Shown: in pieces, positions 8,255 through 17,383 of the stretch
Position numbering within the stretch: position 1 is the first letter of the stretch
How the letters are laid out: each line of letters starts with the position of its first letter
DNA from: Magnetococcales bacterium
Lineage (GTDB): Bacteria > Pseudomonadota > Magnetococcia > Magnetococcales > DC0425bin3
Reading direction: 5' to 3'
Assembly (NCBI GenBank): GCA_015228935.1
Contig: JADGCO010000044.1
Coordinates: 1 to 35,632 of the forward strand
Length of the DNA stretch: 35,632 nt
Program-made: the position numbers and the translations under genes
Notes under the pieces: generated by a model
Seen by the model: the letters and a program-made list of their open reading frames with translations, nothing else
What the model was told of the DNA's origin: nothing
Database searches by the model: none

Positions 8255-9211
8255 TTACATCCCTATGGAGACGAACAGGAGGACCATGGCCAGGATACCC
8301 AGGACCAGGGCGATGGTCAAAAACTCCGCCACGCGAAACACCCGCATTTTGGCCACGATGGTTTCGCCGACGGCCAACAGGACGGCGCTGCCGAACAGTT
8401 TGCCCAGGTAGGTGAGCAGACCAAGGCCCATGTCCAGAATGGTCCCTCCGGGAAGGGCCATGCCATAGGGGAAAAACAGGCAGGCGATCATGGAGAGAAA
8501 CAGGACCAGTTTCAGGGCGGATGCGGCTTCGATCATGGCCAGATGCCGACCGGAGTATTCCAGGACCATGGCTTCATGGACCATGGTCAATTCCAGATGG
8601 GTGGCCGGGTTGTCTACCGGGATACGGCCATTTTCGGCGATGGCGACGATGATCAGGGCCATCAGGGCGAGTCCCAGGGAGACGCGCAGTCCGACCTGTT
8701 CGGTGATCAGGAAATGGGCGATTTGCGACAGTTGCGTGGTGCCGGCGAGGATGGCAACGGTAAAGACCACCATCAGCATGGCCGGTTCGGCCAGGGAGGA
8801 GATCATCATTTCCCGCGATGAGCCGATGCCGCCGAAGCTGGTCCCCACATCCATGCCGGCCAGGGCCAGAAAAAAGCGCCCGGTGGCCAGAAGTGCGACA
8901 ATGGCGACCAGGTCCGCAGCCCAACCAAATGTCAGGTTGGTCGTATAGGTCGGGATCAGGGCCGCCGCAACCCAGGTGACGCCAAAGAGAATGTAGGGTA
9001 CGGTCCGGTAGATCCAGGAGGTGTTTTCCGCCATCAAGGCATCCTTGGACAGAAGACGGATCAGGTCGCGATAGGGTTGCAGGAAGGGGGGACCTTGACG
9101 ACGCTGGAGGCGGGCCTTGACCTTGCGCACCACCCCGATCACCAGGGGGGAGACCAGGAGTACCAGAAAAATCTGGACACCCTGGGAAAGGAATTCAACG
9201 ATCATCGCCAT
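8255..9211 (-). CDS. HyfC/NuoH-like membrane subunit
   Basis: This is the NuoH-like subunit that joins the peripheral arm to the membrane arm. It shows RRQGPPFLQPYRDLIRLLSK early on, and the highly conserved ENGRIPVDNPATHLELTM loop plus MVHEAMVLEYSG, both rich in acidic residues linked to ion coupling. About eight helices are predicted. The open frame reaches back to 9352, but the upstream part is hydrophilic, unlike the family, and lies inside the HyfB-like gene. The start is ATG at 9211 or ATG at 9205, the latter giving an ATGA overlap with the previous stop. Confidence 0.9.
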   Translation of the reverse strand: MAMIVEFLSQGVQIFLVLLVSPLVIGVVRKVKARLQRRQGPPFLQPYRDLIRLLSKDALMAENTSWIYRTVPYILFGVTWVAAALIPTYTTNLTFGWAADLVAIVALLATGRFFLALAGMDVGTSFGGIGSSREMMISSLAEPAMLMVVFTVAILAGTTQLSQIAHFLITEQVGLRVSLGLALMALIIVAIAENGRIPVDNPATHLELTMVHEAMVLEYSGRHLAMIEAASALKLVLFLSMIACLFFPYGMALPGGTILDMGLGLLTYLGKLFGSAVLLAVGETIVAKMRVFRVAEFLTIALVLGILAMVLLFVSIGM

Positions 9212-11223
9212 ACGGCAACCACCAGGAGCAGAAGAATCAAGGCTATGAAGCTGATCGTCAAAAATTGACGAATGGTAAGAAAGTGCATGGCGTCGGCGCG
9301 CACCGAGGTGCGGGTCACGAAGCGTCCCAGGGGTGCGAAGATGGATTCCCATACCGGATCGAACATGGAGACAGTCAACCGGGCGGGCCTGGGGTCACCT
9401 GGGGGTGGCATGAAAACGGTTTCGCGGGCCCGGAACCAGACGGTGGCGAAGACGCGCCGGATGGGCTGACTGAAACTGCTGCCGGTATATTGGGTCATGG
9501 GTGACGGATCGGGGAATCCGCAATCCCATGGGGACCCTTTTTGCACAATGTTGGAGGCACGATGATGGATGAACAGGGCGGCCAGGCTGGCTGAGATACC
9601 CACAAAAATAAGAATTGCCAGACTGTTGTAGGAACTTTGGGATATGCCGAACGGCACCAGGAACATCCAGCCAAATCTTGATCCTTCTGTGCCGGTGGCG
9701 ATGGTGGCTCCGAGCAGTTGACCGGGGACGGGCAGGATGATGTCCATGACCAGGGTCGGCAGGATGCCGAACAGCAGGCAGAGACCGGCCAGAATGGACA
9801 TGGCGGAGAGGGAGAAGGGATCGGTTTCGTGGGCATTTTTGGCCATGTCCGAGCGGGGACGGCCCAGAAAAACGACGCCGAAGACCTTGACAAAGCCGGT
9901 GGCCACCAGGGATGCGGTCAGGGCAAGAACGGCCCCGACCAGGGGGACCAGAAATTTCAGGAGCGGTTGGGGAAATTCCGGGCTGGCCAGGATGGCCTGG
10001 AAGGTCAGCCATTCCGACACAAAACCGTTCAGGGGTGGCAGAGCCGAGATGGATGCCGCTCCGACCAGGAACAGAAAAGCGGTGCGGGGCATGCGGTGGA
10101 TCAATCCTCCCAATTGTTCGATATCTCGCTGTCCCGTGGCGTGCAACACGGCTCCGGCTCCCATGAAGAGCAGATTTTTGAACAGGGAGTGGTTCAAGGT
10201 GTGGAACAGGGCGGCGGTGAGGGCGACGGTGGCCCCTTCGGCGTGACCGTTGGCCTGGAAGGCCATTGCCAGACCGATGCCGACAAAGATGATGCCGATG
10301 TTTTCCACGGTGCTGTAGGCCAGGAACCGTTTGATGTCGCGCTGCATGACGGCGTAGAGAATGCCGAGAAAGGCGGTGATGCCGCCGGTGAGCATGATCG
10401 GGACCGACCACCACCACGGATTGGGGCCGGACAGGTCAAAGAGAATGCGGATGGCTGCGTAGACGGCCACCTTGGTCATGACGCCGCTCATCAGGGCCGA
10501 GACGTGGCTTGGGGCTGCCGGATGGGCCAGCGGCAGCCAGACATGCAACGGGACCAGACCGGCCTTCGATCCAGCCCCCATGAGGGTCAGGATCAGGACC
10601 ACGGCGACCCCCCACTCGGGCAGCGTGTTGCCGCGCATGGCGTCGAAGGCATAATCGCCCCTGTCGCCGGCCATGATGCCAAAGGCGAACAACAGCATCA
10701 TGGTGCCGAAACTGGCCATGAGCAGATAGGTGAAGGCTGCGTGGCGGTTGGCCTGGATTCGATGTTCGACGAGGACCAGGCTCCAGGAACTCAGGGACAT
10801 GAACTCCCAGGCGACCAGGAATGAAAAGGCATCATCGGCGATGACGACGAGGTTCATGGCGGCCAGAAAGGCGGGATACATGGGGAGAATGCGCAGGGGG
10901 CGTTCGGCGTGGGCACCGTAGCCGATGCCAAACAGGCTGGCCAGGGTACCGCCCAGGTTGATCACCAGCAGGAAAAATGCCGCCAGGGCATCCAGTCGGT
11001 ATTGAAAGCCGATCCAGGGCAACCCCATATGGAATCCGGTTTTCAGGGGTACCGGATTGACCAGGAGAATGATCAGGCTGATGATCACGGCCAAGCCGCT
11101 CAAGATGGCCGCGCCGCCATACACCAGCCGGAACCAGAAGGGATCTTTTTTGGCTCCAAAGGCCACAAACCCCAGTCCTACAAGCCCACAGCAGATGGCC
11201 AACTCAACATCGAGGGCATTCAT
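9202..11223 (-). CDS. HyfB/NuoL-like antiporter-type membrane subunit
   Basis: A 673-residue polytopic membrane protein, the first gene of the six-gene Ehr-type operon. Key residues of the NuoL/Mrp family are present: Glu in LVAWEFMSLSSW, Lys in GAGSKAGLVPLHVWLPLAHP, the PSHVSALMSGVMTK segment, Lys in NHSLFKNLLF, and SALPPLNGFVSEW. The C-terminal 130 residues include a long hydrophilic stretch and a last helix (FLTISFIALILLLLVVAVW), as in HyfB. The presence of two antiporter-like subunits (this and HyfF) predicts two separate ion channels. Confidence 0.93.
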   Translation of the reverse strand: MNALDVELAICCGLVGLGFVAFGAKKDPFWFRLVYGGAAILSGLAVIISLIILLVNPVPLKTGFHMGLPWIGFQYRLDALAAFFLLVINLGGTLASLFGIGYGAHAERPLRILPMYPAFLAAMNLVVIADDAFSFLVAWEFMSLSSWSLVLVEHRIQANRHAAFTYLLMASFGTMMLLFAFGIMAGDRGDYAFDAMRGNTLPEWGVAVVLILTLMGAGSKAGLVPLHVWLPLAHPAAPSHVSALMSGVMTKVAVYAAIRILFDLSGPNPWWWSVPIMLTGGITAFLGILYAVMQRDIKRFLAYSTVENIGIIFVGIGLAMAFQANGHAEGATVALTAALFHTLNHSLFKNLLFMGAGAVLHATGQRDIEQLGGLIHRMPRTAFLFLVGAASISALPPLNGFVSEWLTFQAILASPEFPQPLLKFLVPLVGAVLALTASLVATGFVKVFGVVFLGRPRSDMAKNAHETDPFSLSAMSILAGLCLLFGILPTLVMDIILPVPGQLLGATIATGTEGSRFGWMFLVPFGISQSSYNSLAILIFVGISASLAALFIHHRASNIVQKGSPWDCGFPDPSPMTQYTGSSFSQPIRRVFATVWFRARETVFMPPPGDPRPARLTVSMFDPVWESIFAPLGRFVTRTSVRADAMHFLTIRQFLTISFIALILLLLVVAVWR

Positions 11224-11458
11224 GGCATGATCGCTTTCCGACGTGTTCCTGCTTCTTCGTCCATCACCCGCTTTGTCTGGTTGCTTGCCGACGCATTTTT
11301 GACTTTTTTGTTCATCGCCAGCTTTCGGTTTTCAACCTGTCCTGTTCACATCGTGGCATCCAGACTGCAACTCCTGCAACCTCCAGCCTGCAACCCCCAG
11401 GCTGACCAATGATCACACGATACCGACATTCCGGCTGAAGCAACAGCCAAAAAAAGGA
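11224..11458. other. Intergenic region upstream of the Ehr operon
   Basis: A 235-bp gap between the HyfB-like gene and the FGE-fold gene, both on the minus strand. It must hold the operon promoter, but no convincing -35/-10 pair was seen. Around 11362-11402 it has a low-complexity tract of repeated CTGCAAC/CTCC units on the + strand. Confidence 0.5.
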
Positions 11459-12361
11459 TCAAAACACCATTTTGTTGATGCCGACGGGTGGTTTGGTTTC
11501 CGGTGGGCGGATCACGCTCACGAGACGCAGTCCGACATCGGAGCGTTTGGTGGAGAAGAGTTCAAAGCCGCGGTTGGTGCAGCGCAGGGTGTTGGCGTTG
11601 CCTTGCCAGCCACCGCCACGGATGACCCGATAAGGCGTGGCATTTTCCACTTTCGGGTTGTTGCGTGGGTGGTGGGCATAGGCATCTTTTTGATATGAGT
11701 CCCGGGTCCACTCCCAGACGTTGCCGCTCATATCCCAGATACCCAGGCGATTGGGTTCCCGGGAACCGGTGCGTTGGGTGTTCTGGTTGCTGTTGTCCTG
11801 ATACCAGGCGACCCGGTCCGGATCTCCGCCGCCGGAATAGCGCACATTCTGGCCGCGATTGCGGCAGGTGTATTCCCATTCGGCTTCGGATGGCAGGCGG
11901 AACAGGATGCGGTTGGTATAGATCTGGTTCAGTTTTTCCACAAACCCTTCAATGTCGTCCCAGGCAACCTGTTCCACCGGATAGTCGTCGCCTTTGCGGA
12001 AGTGGGCCGGATTGTTGCGCATGATCTGTCGCCATTGTCCCTGGGTGATTTCGCGCCGGGAAATCCAGAAACCGTCGAGACAGGCTTCATGAACGGGTCC
12101 TTCATCCACCTCTCGACCTTCGGTCTCCGGGTGGCTGCCCATTTTGTAACAGCCGGAGGCGATCCAGGTGAATTCGATGCCACTGACCGGCTCCAGCCAC
12201 GCCTCGCCGGGGGTGATTTGTTCGGCGGGCAGGCGTCCGGTGGCACCAATGTTGATGGCTTCCCATTCATTGATGAGGAATGCCGCAGCGGTCATGGGCA
12301 GCAGCAGGATCAGTAGAAGGAGCGGCATGAAAAAGGGCGGCATGAACCGGAAGCGTACCAT
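11459..12361 (-). CDS. Exported FGE-sulfatase-fold (SUMF1-like) protein
   Basis: The 300-residue product begins with a basic, strongly hydrophobic signal peptide or membrane anchor (FMPPFFMPLLLLILLLPMTAAA). An FGE-sulfatase domain follows from about residue 60: FTWIASGCYKMGS, ISRREITQGQWRQIM, LPSEAEWEYTCR, GIWDMSGNVWEWTRD and RVIRGGGWQGN. The Cys pair used by true formylglycine-generating enzymes near the C-terminus is not evident; only one Cys (LRCTNRGF) is there. It is therefore more likely a binding or structural member of the fold than a sulfatase activator. The ATG overlaps the caspase stop by one base (TAATG) with GGAGGAG upstream, so the two proteins are made together, probably in the periplasm or at the inner membrane. 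Confidence 0.88.
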   Translation of the reverse strand: MVRFRFMPPFFMPLLLLILLLPMTAAAFLINEWEAINIGATGRLPAEQITPGEAWLEPVSGIEFTWIASGCYKMGSHPETEGREVDEGPVHEACLDGFWISRREITQGQWRQIMRNNPAHFRKGDDYPVEQVAWDDIEGFVEKLNQIYTNRILFRLPSEAEWEYTCRNRGQNVRYSGGGDPDRVAWYQDNSNQNTQRTGSREPNRLGIWDMSGNVWEWTRDSYQKDAYAHHPRNNPKVENATPYRVIRGGGWQGNANTLRCTNRGFELFSTKRSDVGLRLVSVIRPPETKPPVGINKMVF

Positions 12362-13953
12362 TATTTTTCTCCTCCGGTCCGGACCAGACGTATGCGGGCG
12401 GGAGTGGAAAGAAAGGGGTCTGCGGTCGGCGCGTCGATACGCAATTGTTCCTGGGCATGGCTGAAGGCTTCCAGGAGATCAACCCACCCGTCACGGGCTT
12501 CCTTTTCCCTGCCATCGGCGAGACCGAGCATGCCCTTCAGGAGGTGGTAGGTGAAGGCTCTCTGTCGGCCAGGTCCATAAATATCGGCATCACCGGTGAC
12601 GGCAGCCACGGCCCAGGCCTTGCGGCTGGCAAAAAGATCGGGGGGAGGTGATGGTCCATCAAAGGGCTGTTGCATGGAACACACTTCCGAGCCGTTGAAG
12701 CAGGCATCGATCAGGACCATGATTTCCGGATTGGGAAGTTTTTCCAGGGTTTCTTTCAAGGTCACCAGGGAGATCGCCTGTTCCGGGGAGATGTCGCCGC
12801 CCGAGGTTTCAACCGGAACCAGAAGGGCATCGGTAACCTGGGTGCGGTCGGCATTGTAGCCGGGGGTACCGTGGCCGGAATAATAAAACACGAGCATCGC
12901 ATTGGGATTGAGACGGCCTTGACCGATCAGCCATTCGAGATCGCGGCGGAGAACGGGCAGGGTGGCTTCTTCGTTGGTGCGCAGGCGCAGATGGTCAGCA
13001 TCGTTTTGCAACAGGCCGCGCCGGGTCAGCAGGGTACGCATGTTGCTCGCATCCCGGTCTGCAAAGTGGCGACCGCGCACCTTTTTGTATTGGCTGATGC
13101 CGACGAACAATCCGTAGGCATCAACCCGTTTTTGCCACTTTTCCAGATTGGGCAGGGCGTTGATGAATTCATCGAGGACATGGCGCTGATCGTCCACATC
13201 CCCTTTTTTGGCCCAGGCTTCATGGGGCAGGGCGATGGAGAAGGGGACTTCGGCATCCGGATCCAGTTCGGCGGCCACGAGCCGGTCTTTGGCTTCGACG
13301 AAGGCGGCTTCGCCGGGATACTCCTTGACAATCTGGCTGACCGCTTCCCGGACGGCATCCATTCCCTCGCCCCGTCGAAATTTCCGCCACAGGGTTTCGA
13401 CCACGTAACGCACGGCCTGGTCTCGCCAGGTTTGTGCCCGGATCCCTTCCAGGTGGGCACGGTACAACCAGTCATAGGCCTCTTTATAGCGTCCCATGCG
13501 AAAGAGGGAGTAGGTTTTGGTGTGGGCCAGGGAGAGGTTGCCCTTGTTGAGCGCCAGTCCCCGGAAAGCCTCGATGTGGGCGCTTTCGTCATCGCCCAGA
13601 TCAAAATAGGTCCAGGCCAGATTGGCATGGGTCTTGACGTGATCGGGATGCAGGTCGTGGGCCTTTTTCCAGACATCACGGGCCTCTTCCTTGCGCCCGC
13701 TCAGGTAATACCCCAGGCCCAGATTGTAGGCCACGGCCAGATCGTTCGGGCATTCGGCATAAGCCCGTTCCAGTCCCTGCAAACCTTTTTCCGGTTGGTT
13801 GGCGAACAGATCGATGCTTTTGCTCGCCAACTCTCTGGCTACGGGGCAGGAAGAGAGTTCGGCGGCACGGCTGTCGTGTTCTGTGGTCAGGATGCCGACT
13901 GCCAACAGGAATCCTGCCAGCCAACGCAACCGGAGCATGCGCAACCGGAGCAT
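12361..13953 (-). CDS. Exported TPR-caspase (peptidase C14 / orthocaspase-like)
   Basis: The protein has an N-terminal signal-like segment (LRWLAGFLLAVGIL), then TPR-type helical repeats (about residues 40-180), a linker, and a C-terminal caspase domain from about residue 285 (AYGLFVGISQYKK). The catalytic dyad is present: His in FYYSGHGTPG (about residue 361) and Cys in VLIDACFNGS (about residue 418). It should be an active cysteine protease acting outside the cytoplasm, with unknown target. The start is uncertain: ATG at 13953 is taken; ATG at 13938 and GTG at 13974 are also possible. The sequence around the start is a tandem 15-bp duplication giving MLRLRMLRLR. It lies just after fba and is coupled to the FGE-fold gene. 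Confidence 0.88.
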   Translation of the reverse strand: MLRLRMLRLRWLAGFLLAVGILTTEHDSRAAELSSCPVARELASKSIDLFANQPEKGLQGLERAYAECPNDLAVAYNLGLGYYLSGRKEEARDVWKKAHDLHPDHVKTHANLAWTYFDLGDDESAHIEAFRGLALNKGNLSLAHTKTYSLFRMGRYKEAYDWLYRAHLEGIRAQTWRDQAVRYVVETLWRKFRRGEGMDAVREAVSQIVKEYPGEAAFVEAKDRLVAAELDPDAEVPFSIALPHEAWAKKGDVDDQRHVLDEFINALPNLEKWQKRVDAYGLFVGISQYKKVRGRHFADRDASNMRTLLTRRGLLQNDADHLRLRTNEEATLPVLRRDLEWLIGQGRLNPNAMLVFYYSGHGTPGYNADRTQVTDALLVPVETSGGDISPEQAISLVTLKETLEKLPNPEIMVLIDACFNGSEVCSMQQPFDGPSPPPDLFASRKAWAVAAVTGDADIYGPGRQRAFTYHLLKGMLGLADGREKEARDGWVDLLEAFSHAQEQLRIDAPTADPFLSTPARIRLVRTGGEK

Positions 13954-13963
13954 GGGAATGCTG

Positions 13964-15028
13964 TCAGGCCACACGGGGATTCAGAGTGCCGGCGGCATAG
14001 CGTTCGGCCATTCTTTCCAGGGAGATCACTTTGATTCTCGATCCCCTGCCAGCGGCTCCAAAGGCCTCATAGCGGGATTTGCAGAGGGCATAGGCTGCAT
14101 CTTCTGCCGGACGCATGTATTTGCGGGGGTCGAATTCCCGGGGATTGACTTTCAGATGGCGGCGGATCGCCCCGGTCATGGCCAGACGCAGGTCGGTATC
14201 GATGTTGATCTTGCGCACGCCGTATTTGATGCTGACGATCAGCTCTTCGATGGGAGTTCCGTAGGTTTCAGGGATGGTGCCGCCGGCTTCGTTGATGACG
14301 GCGAGCAGATCCTGGGATACGGAGGAACCACCATGCAATACCAGATGGGTGTCCGGTATCCGGGCGGCAATATCCTTGACGCGGCTGATGGCCAATTCGT
14401 CATTGGTGGGTTTGGATTTGAATTTGTAGGCACCATGCGAGGTACCGATGGCGATGGCCAGGGCATCCACATGTGTGGCTTTGACGAAGGCTGCTGCCTC
14501 TTCCGGATCGGTCAGCATGTTTTGGCGGATGGTTTTTTCATTCGCATCGGCAGACGTTTTTCCGCCGGTGGGGCCATCCTGCAAGGGTCCCATCACGCCG
14601 AGTTCCCCTTCCACCGAGATACCGACGGCATGGGCAAACTCCACCACTTTCCGGGTGACTTCCACGTTATAGTCGTAGGTGGACGGGGTTTTGCCGTCTG
14701 GCAGGAGGGATCCATCCATCATGACGCTGGAAAATCCGCTCCGGATTGCTGCCTGGCAGACTGCCGGGGTTTGTCCGTGATCCTGATGGACTGCAACCGG
14801 CATGTGGGGATAGAGTTCCAGGACCGCCAGGATCTGGTGGCGCAGAAACCCTTCACCGGCATAGGCTCTCGCTCCGGTCGTTCCCTGGAGAATGACCGGA
14901 CTGTCCGTGTCATGGGCAGCCCGGATGATGGCCCGTGCCTGTTCCATATTGTTGACATTGAAGGCCGGGAGTCCGTAGTCGTGTTCCGCTGCGTGGTCCA
15001 ACAGTTGCCGCATCGATACCAATGGCAT
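13964..15028 (-). CDS. fba: Class II fructose-bisphosphate aldolase
   Basis: This zinc enzyme interconverts fructose 1,6-bisphosphate with two triose phosphates in glycolysis, gluconeogenesis and the Calvin cycle. The 354-residue protein starts [27 protein letters not shown]-like and shows VAVHQDHGQ (metal and catalytic region), [35 protein letters not shown] and KINIDTDLR. Its length is that of the longer class IIB form often found with Calvin-cycle genes, but no Calvin-cycle gene is visible here. ATG 15028 was chosen because GAGGAGGG lies 8 nt upstream. The caspase gene starts 10 bp after its stop, so the three genes may form one transcript. Confidence 0.95.
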   Translation of the reverse strand: MPLVSMRQLLDHAAEHDYGLPAFNVNNMEQARAIIRAAHDTDSPVILQGTTGARAYAGEGFLRHQILAVLELYPHMPVAVHQDHGQTPAVCQAAIRSGFSSVMMDGSLLPDGKTPSTYDYNVEVTRKVVEFAHAVGISVEGELGVMGPLQDGPTGGKTSADANEKTIRQNMLTDPEEAAAFVKATHVDALAIAIGTSHGAYKFKSKPTNDELAISRVKDIAARIPDTHLVLHGGSSVSQDLLAVINEAGGTIPETYGTPIEELIVSIKYGVRKINIDTDLRLAMTGAIRRHLKVNPREFDPRKYMRPAEDAAYALCKSRYEAFGAAGRGSRIKVISLERMAERYAAGTLNPRVA

Positions 15029-15098
15029 GGATTCCCTCCTCAAAATTTTGAAGTGTGTCCGCTGACAGATTGACTGTGTCTTTGCTTCACTACGGGTG

Positions 15099-15125
15099 AG
15101 TATAAAGAATACCAGACAATATCAA
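15099..15125 (-). promoter_or_regulatory. Candidate sigma-70 promoter of fba
   Basis: On the minus strand TTGATA (15120-15125) precedes TATACT (15099-15104) with a 15-bp spacer, short for sigma-70. It lies about 70 bp before the fba start and after the HD-GYP terminator. Confidence 0.4.
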
Positions 15126-15128
15126 CAG

Positions 15129-15162
15129 AAAAAACCTGTCAGGCTTCCATCCGGATGAGCCT
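15129..15162 (-). terminator. Predicted intrinsic terminator of the HD-GYP gene
   Basis: On the minus strand a stem AGGCT/AGCCT with an inner CATCC/GGATG pair (15141-15162) starts within the HD-GYP stop codon. After GACAGG it is followed by six T. It separates the HD-GYP gene from fba. Confidence 0.5.
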
Positions 15163-17089
15163 ACGAATCCTCATGGGCATCCTTGATGGCGACGATCTCT
15201 GGCAAGACTTCAAAAAAAACCTTGACCAGATGCGGGTCGAAGGCGGTTCCGGCACCTTTGCGGATTTCCTCGGCGCTCTCTGCCACGCTCCAGGCCTTTT
15301 TGTAGGGGCGGTCACTGGTCAGGGCGTCAAACACATCGGCAATGGCGCAAATGCGTCCTTCGATGGGGATTTCTTCTCCCGGGACGCCGATGGGATACCC
15401 TTTGCCATCCCATCTTTCGTGGTGGGTCAGGGCAATGATGTGAGCGGTATTCATGGGTTCCGCATCGTAGCCATGGAGCATCATGGAACCGATCAGGGGA
15501 TGTTTTTTCATGATTTCCCACTCATGGTCATCCAGGCGTTCGGGTTTCAGGAGAATGTGATCCGGGATGCCGATTTTGCCCACATCGTGCATGGGGGCGG
15601 CATGGATCAGGATGTCGCATGTCTCCTCCGGCAATCCGGCTCCCCGGGCGAGAATGGCCGCATATTTGCTCATCCGCACCACATGCTGCCCCGTATCCTG
15701 ATCCCGATATTCGGCGGCCATGCCCAGACGGTGGATGACATCGAGTCGGGTGCGGCGCAGTTCGTCGTGTTTTTCCTGCAAGGCCAACTCCATGCGGCGA
15801 CGTTCGATGATGCCGGCCATGGTCCCGGCAATCGTGGAGAAAAAGGCCTCTTCATCCCGGGAAATCTGCTCCGTTTTCAATTGCATGTGCATGACACCGA
15901 CCGGTCCATGTGCCCCGGGAATGGGAAAACAATAATTTCCATGTCCATGCGGGTTTTGCAGACAGACGACATGGCCGGGATCGTCCTGGGGAAACTGAAG
16001 AACATTGCGCCAATTTTCCTCTTTTTGGCACAGACAACGGGAGAGGGGAACCTTGCGAACCTGCCGCAGCTCTTCGGCGCTCAAATCACTCTGTGCCACC
16101 AGGTGCATCTGTCCTGTATTCTGTTCGGTCATGAACAGGGCACCTCTGCCGGTCAATCCGACCCAGGGCGTGGTACTCACGATTTGAATGGCCGTGCGCA
16201 GTTGTTCTTCCATGGTCAATGGCACGAGGGCTGTTTCCAGCAGGGCGCTCAGGGTGATCCGGGATTGGTGGGCGCGTTCATTGCGGGCGTCGGCTTCCCG
16301 TCGGTTGACAATGGCCTGGGCAAAGAACCAGCAACCAATGGCCGCCAGTCCAACCAGCAGGGATTGAAAAATCAGCAACCGTTTGCGCAATTGGGGCAAT
16401 CCGGCGTCCGGTTTTTCGGGTGGGAACGGAAAGAGTAACCCGGCCAATGACTCTTCTCCAGAAGACTCAAACCACTGGATCTCCTCGTTCTCGATGTAGG
16501 TTTCCCAGGAGCGGGCTTCCCGATGATGAAGGGCCTCGGTCACCAGGGAAAAGAGCAAGGCGAGTGGCAGAAACAGCATTAAAAACTGTCGCCGCACATG
16601 GCGCAGTTTATGGGTATCCGAAAGAATGAAGATACGATTGGGATCCAGGACCAGGAGAACAAACACGAGGGGAGATGCCACAAGACTTAAAAAGCCGGCA
16701 TCAAACAATGCCAGAAGAGAAAATTTTTCAGAAAATTCGTCCATGGGCAGAAGAAGCATGATGCCGCATTCGACCGAGAACACGACGGAAAAAATGGCGA
16801 TGCCAATGTTGAGGACGACAAAACCAAAGGAAATGTCACGCGCTTCCGACCACTTGGCCAGGAATGAATTTCGCAAAGACCATTTCATGATCAAAGGGGT
16901 GGAAATGACGGCCAGGAAAAAAGCATCTTCCAGGGTGGCAAACCAGGTTTCAATACCACTCCTGTCGGTCAACTGGGCCAGAATGAGCATGATGGCCAGT
17001 TCAACGACAAACAGAACAAGCCCGATCCGCAGCACGGTTACAAGCGACGGTTTCCACCCTTGTCTGGACAAGGCTTCGGCATAAATCAT
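15161..17089 (-). CDS. Membrane GAF-HD-GYP protein (predicted c-di-GMP phosphodiesterase)
   Basis: The 642-residue protein has about five N-terminal membrane helices (residues 15-180), a large loop and a sixth helix near 235-255. A GAF-like sensor region follows (about 280-430, Cys-containing: RCLCQKEENW), then an HD-GYP domain. The latter has the HD pair near 501 in HDVGKIGIPDHIL, HHERWDGKGYP near 557 and CAIADVFDALTSDRPYK. All standard metal ligands and the GYP motif are visible, so hydrolysis of cyclic di-GMP is expected. The ligand of the sensor part is unknown. A mobile repeat lies immediately upstream, within 30 bp of its start, and may carry or block its promoter. Confidence 0.92.
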   Translation of the reverse strand: MIYAEALSRQGWKPSLVTVLRIGLVLFVVELAIMLILAQLTDRSGIETWFATLEDAFFLAVISTPLIMKWSLRNSFLAKWSEARDISFGFVVLNIGIAIFSVVFSVECGIMLLLPMDEFSEKFSLLALFDAGFLSLVASPLVFVLLVLDPNRIFILSDTHKLRHVRRQFLMLFLPLALLFSLVTEALHHREARSWETYIENEEIQWFESSGEESLAGLLFPFPPEKPDAGLPQLRKRLLIFQSLLVGLAAIGCWFFAQAIVNRREADARNERAHQSRITLSALLETALVPLTMEEQLRTAIQIVSTTPWVGLTGRGALFMTEQNTGQMHLVAQSDLSAEELRQVRKVPLSRCLCQKEENWRNVLQFPQDDPGHVVCLQNPHGHGNYCFPIPGAHGPVGVMHMQLKTEQISRDEEAFFSTIAGTMAGIIERRRMELALQEKHDELRRTRLDVIHRLGMAAEYRDQDTGQHVVRMSKYAAILARGAGLPEETCDILIHAAPMHDVGKIGIPDHILLKPERLDDHEWEIMKKHPLIGSMMLHGYDAEPMNTAHIIALTHHERWDGKGYPIGVPGEEIPIEGRICAIADVFDALTSDRPYKKAWSVAESAEEIRKGAGTAFDPHLVKVFFEVLPEIVAIKDAHEDS

Positions 17090-17113
17090 GGACTGGTTTC
17101 CGTGGAGCCAATA

Positions 17114-17300
17114 AAATATTGTCTAAGAGGCTGTCTAATAACATGTTAATTTAAAAAAAAAACGAATGAAAAACTGGGATGGAGGTCCAGGAGGAAGGGC
17201 TGTGCCCTTCCTCCTGGAGGGGTTTGGGGCGTAGCCCCAATAAAATCTTCCTTTTCCAATTTTTTTTATCCGAAAGTTAATAGACAGCCTCTAAATATTG
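17114..17300. mobile_element. MITE-like element, copy A, with terminal inverted repeats and 8-bp flanking duplication
   Basis: AGAGGCTGTCTA at 17126-17137 is inverted as TAGACAGCCTCT at 17281-17292. The element is flanked by the same 8 bp, AAATATTG, at 17114-17121 and 17293-17300, as expected for a target-site duplication. The inside carries two hairpins: CCAGGAGGAAGGGC with its complement, and TTGGGGC/GCCCCAA. No transposase is encoded, so it is a non-autonomous element. A shorter inverted copy lies at 21902-22017. Confidence 0.75.
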
Positions 17301-17383
17301 TTCAAATAACGAAGAAAACAGACTGTACATCGGGGCTGGTTTGGTGGAACGTTAACCATGTACGGACATGTGTATCGGAGGGA

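Noticed and set aside
9718-10824. 368-residue + strand frame inside the HyfB-like gene
   Set aside because: Gly/Gln/Asp-rich composition typical of an antisense shadow; the minus strand carries clear NuoL-family motifs.
11459-12361. True formylglycine-generating enzyme (sulfatase activator)
   Set aside because: The C-terminal Cys pair is not present and no sulfatase gene is nearby.
12670-14034. 454-residue + strand frame across the caspase gene
   Set aside because: Antisense shadow; the minus-strand caspase has a catalytic dyad and coupled neighbours.
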